A DNA stretch of 9,568 bases from Bacteroidota bacterium. GTDB taxonomy: Bacteria; Bacteroidota; Bacteroidia; Bacteroidales; VadinHA17. The translations under genes were made by a program, and so were the position numbers. Where the stretch lies: contig JADFUQ010000371.1 of assembly GCA_015222065.1 (NCBI GenBank), forward strand, positions 1 to 9,568, given 5' to 3'. The notes beneath the pieces are model-generated. The model was not told where the DNA came from, searched no databases, and saw only the letters and a list, made by a program, of their open reading frames with translations. This document shows, piece after piece, positions 7,630 through 9,568 of this stretch (position 1 is its first letter; the number at the start of each line of letters is the position of its first letter).

Positions 7630-8777
7630 TCGTTTTTATTTTGAATTACTATTTTACCGTTGGTTTCACGATACTCTATGGGTGCGGCCAGTTTGAGAAC
7701 TTCAAGCACTTCATAGAGGGTATCTTTCATATCTAATTTCCCGGAAAATTTAAACTTTTTAAGTTCCTGATCAGTAATGCTAATCGGGATACCATAACTT
7801 CTAACTAATTTTTGGATGACGATATCCAGGTTTTCACTTTTAAATGTATAATAATCTTTAATCCATGAGGTATTCAATTCTGTATCAACATCGTGAACCT
7901 GAATTTCATGGTCAGATAAAGAATAAACACCACATTGATTTGGTTTCAAGATAATATCTTCCTGATTGTTAGTTGTATGAAGCCTGACAGAGCCTTCAAT
8001 CAGGGTAGTAGTTATTTGGTTTTCATTGTCAAAAGCAGATACATTAAAAGAAGTTCCCAAAACTTCAATTTCTAAATTTGTTGTTTCAACAATAAACGGT
8101 TTTGTGTCTGAATGTTTTACTTTAAAGAAACCTTCACCAGTGAGACATAAGCGTCTGGTATCTCCTGCAAATTGCAGAGGGTACCTTAGCCTTGTTTCCG
8201 AATTCAACCAAACAACAGATCCATCGGACAACTCCAAATTGATGCGGTAGCCACGGGGTACAATAAGCTCATTCATCTCTTGCTCCAACGTATGTTTTTG
8301 TTGTTCTTGATTATCAGAAACCAAATCAAGAATTTCATCGTACCGAATAGTTTGTTTCCCTGGATTTAAAATATGTTTTTTACCGTTCGAAGAGATAATA
8401 TAAGGCTTTCTCAGTTCCGACGTAACTGTTTGTTTTTTGTGAAGATCATCAGACAATAGCAGATAAAGAACTGATCCAATTCCCAGCAAAATGGCAATTG
8501 AAGCTGCTGCTCGTATGAATTGTATCCGGCATATTTTTCTTTTTTTGTTTTTATTAATAACCCGTTGTTCAAACTTTTTCCAGGATTTTTCCAGCGCATT
8601 ACTCGACTTCAATCCATTAACTTCTATAGCTTCCCAAACTTCTTTGAAGCGATTATATTCAACCGGATTTCGCGGATCACTTTCCAACCAATTTAACAGC
8701 CATTTCATATCTGCCTCTTTTGCCTCTCCTGTCAGACATTTCAAGATGATTTCCTTATTGATCTTTCTTTTTTTCAT
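7626..8777 (-). CDS. fecR-like: FecR-family anti-sigma factor (FecR domain plus DUF4974)
   Basis: 383 residues. Residues 1-85 form a charged cytoplasmic helical region that should hold the sigma factor, including SDPRNPVEYNRFKEVWEA at 33-50. One membrane segment lies at about 87-108 (AASIAILLGIGSVLYLLL). The periplasmic part has the FecR domain at about 171-268, with VPRGYRINLELSDGSVVWLN, LTGEGFFKVKH, and FIVET followed by EVLGTSFNVSAF, and then DUF4974 at about 312-379 (FKSENLDIVIQKLVRSYGI). This is the full domain set of Bacteroidota FecR regulators, with no truncation. In the known Fec-type pathway the periplasmic part receives a signal from the STN domain of the cognate transporter and releases the sigma factor. 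The gene lies between the sigma factor and susC, overlapping susC by four bases. The start at 8777 has no Shine-Dalgarno sequence but is the only suitable ATG. Confidence 0.95.
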   Translation of the reverse strand: MKKRKINKEIILKCLTGEAKEADMKWLLNWLESDPRNPVEYNRFKEVWEAIEVNGLKSSNALEKSWKKFEQRVINKNKKRKICRIQFIRAAASIAILLGIGSVLYLLLSDDLHKKQTVTSELRKPYIISSNGKKHILNPGKQTIRYDEILDLVSDNQEQQKHTLEQEMNELIVPRGYRINLELSDGSVVWLNSETRLRYPLQFAGDTRRLCLTGEGFFKVKHSDTKPFIVETTNLEIEVLGTSFNVSAFDNENQITTTLIEGSVRLHTTNNQEDIILKPNQCGVYSLSDHEIQVHDVDTELNTSWIKDYYTFKSENLDIVIQKLVRSYGIPISITDQELKKFKFSGKLDMKDTLYEVLEVLKLAAPIEYRETNGKIVIQNKNE

Positions 8778-8857
8778 AAATTTCTATATGTTAATAACAA
8801 GATTGCCTGGTGTAACCCCACACCTGAAGAAAAAACTTTTTTGTATCTCTTTTATAT
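8778..8857 (-). promoter_or_regulatory. Sigma/anti-sigma junction with a poly-A/poly-T palindrome and a GC-rich hairpin
   Basis: The 80 bases between the sigma-factor stop and the fecR start contain two visible structures. One is the near-palindrome of six A, one C, six T at 8830-8842. The other is a short inverted repeat, GGTGT (8809-8813) with ACACC (8820-8824), around a six-base C-rich loop. Minus-strand order is AT-rich leader, palindrome, GC-rich hairpin, AT-rich leader, fecR ATG. I found no TAnnTTTG element of the housekeeping Bacteroidota promoter type in it. It could carry a promoter for the sigma factor itself, an RNA structure that adjusts the sigma to anti-sigma ratio, or nothing functional. 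Structure is seen; function is a guess. Confidence 0.35.
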
Positions 8858-9448
8858 TTAAATAATAAAGAGATAGATAATCAGTGTAATTGTCAAATAG
8901 TTACGAAGAATCTCCCGTAGTCTTGATAATGCACGGGTCATATTTCTTTCAACCGCTTTTGTTGATATTCCCAATTCAATTGCGATTTCTTTATTTGTCA
9001 GTCCTTTTTCCCGGCTCAGGAGGAAGGTTTCTTTACATCGATCAGGAAGACCGGCAACTGCATTTCGAATACTTTCGCTAAGTTCTTTTTCCAAAATGGA
9101 CCCAACATGACTCTCTATGAAGTCATTGCTAAAAAGTTCAGCTTCACGTATCTTAAGCTTATTAAAGTTCCTGTACTTTTCTTCAACCTTAAGGCGTTTC
9201 AGGTAATTGATACATTTATTCTGTACGGTTTGGTATAAATAGCTTTTGACAGAACCGTGGAAATCAAATGAATAACGGATTTCCCATAATTGAGTAAAAG
9301 TATCCTGGACAAAATCTTCAGAGATATCTTCATTTCCGGTAAAATGTTTAGCATGAACCTTAAGAGACAAAAAATATTTTTCAAAAAGATTTCGGAAAAG
9401 CCTTTCAAACTGCTTATCATCTGGTATAATATTTTTATCTACTTTCAT
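8858..9448 (-). CDS. ECF RNA polymerase sigma factor, FecI-like, Bacteroidota PUL type
   Basis: 196 residues. Sigma region 2 lies at about 19-88 (FRNLFEKYFLSLKVHAKHFTG, then DISEDFVQDTFTQLWE and SYLYQTVQNKCINYLKR). Region 4 lies at about 121-184 (LPDRCKETFLLSREKGLTNKEIA, with the helix-turn-helix LTNKEIAIELGISTKAVERN at 150-169). There is no region 3, as expected for ECF sigma factors. The chain ends in a very hydrophobic tail, NYLTITLIIYLFII at 183-196, beyond the DNA-binding helices. The gene is first in the operon and is followed by its likely anti-sigma factor. It should direct RNA polymerase to the promoter of this locus when released. The start at 9448 gives a normal N-terminus. An AGGA at 9453-9456 lies only four bases before the ATG, so its role as a ribosome site is doubtful. 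Confidence 0.95.
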   Translation of the reverse strand: MKVDKNIIPDDKQFERLFRNLFEKYFLSLKVHAKHFTGNEDISEDFVQDTFTQLWEIRYSFDFHGSVKSYLYQTVQNKCINYLKRLKVEEKYRNFNKLKIREAELFSNDFIESHVGSILEKELSESIRNAVAGLPDRCKETFLLSREKGLTNKEIAIELGISTKAVERNMTRALSRLREILRNYLTITLIIYLFII

Positions 9449-9568
9449 TTCATCCTAGAGACTAAACTTAAAGCAAAAAAATATAAAATTCTTAAATTTA
9501 GCAAGAATACATAAAATGATATCCCTCAATATAAATATTGACGCTAATAAAATATAGAAATTATGGAT
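9449..9568 (-). promoter_or_regulatory. AT-rich leader upstream of the sigma-factor gene; presumed operon promoter region
   Basis: These 120 bases precede the first gene of the minus-strand operon and are strongly A/T-biased. The operon promoter would be expected here if it lies inside the window. I could not find a full Bacteroidota TTTG/TAnnTTTG pair. TAnnTTTA-like 7-of-8 matches occur at 9493-9500 and 9463-9470 on the minus strand, but neither has a TTTG at proper spacing. The call rests on position only. Confidence 0.3.

Noticed and set aside
8491..8865. Plus-strand open frame of 124 codons opposite fecR and the sigma-fecR gap
   Set aside because: It mostly mirrors the fecR coding strand, is rich in F, L and I as antisense of K/E-rich sequence tends to be, and has no domain signature.
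9463..9500. TAnnTTTA-like boxes as the -7 element of the operon promoter
   Set aside because: Neither box has the last consensus base or a TTTG/TTG at 17-20 bases upstream; in such AT-rich DNA these matches are expected by chance.
9455..9568. Minus-strand frame open from the window edge for 37 codons, ending TAG at 9455-9457, which could be the tail of an upstream gene
   Set aside because: The predicted peptide is almost only F, I, L and K, as expected from random AT-rich DNA, and this is the expected leader of the operon.

Overview
The window reads as part of a Bacteroidota (Bacteroidetes) genome. It is AT-rich and has SusC/SusD-type outer-membrane genes, a FecI-like sigma factor with a FecR-type anti-sigma factor, two lipobox proteins, start codons without clear Shine-Dalgarno sequences, and a secreted protein with a type IX secretion (Por) C-terminal sorting domain. 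I cannot name the genus. A free-living, polysaccharide-degrading member such as a Marinilabiliales or Cytophagia relative is a guess from the T9SS tail plus FecI/FecR regulation.

Layout: six complete genes lie head to tail on the minus strand and occupy almost the whole window, so transcription runs from the right end to the left. In order they are an ECF sigma factor (8858-9448), a FecR-like anti-sigma factor (7626-8777), a SusC-like TonB-dependent transporter with an N-terminal STN signalling domain (4366-7629), a SusD-like lipoprotein (2850-4355), a lipoprotein with a PKD domain and a CBM9/DOMON-like C-terminal half (1946-2818), and a secreted DUF4874/DUF4832 protein with a T9SS tail (160-1869). 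At the far left a 30-residue C-terminal fragment of a plus-strand gene (1-93) converges on this operon. No stretch over 300 bases lacks a gene. I see no RNA genes, insertion sequences or CRISPR arrays.

How the genes probably work together (inference from family knowledge): this is a compact polysaccharide utilisation locus (PUL). The PKD lipoprotein and SusD would bind glycan at the cell surface, and SusC would import oligosaccharides using TonB energy. The STN domain of SusC would report substrate to the periplasmic part of FecR, which would release the sigma factor to switch on the locus. The only candidate enzyme in view is the DUF4874/DUF4832 protein. No classical glycoside hydrolase, polysaccharide lyase, esterase or sulfatase is present, so the substrate cannot be read from known enzymes. 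A strong 15-bp hairpin separates the importer and binding-protein genes from the enzyme candidate and may tune their relative expression.
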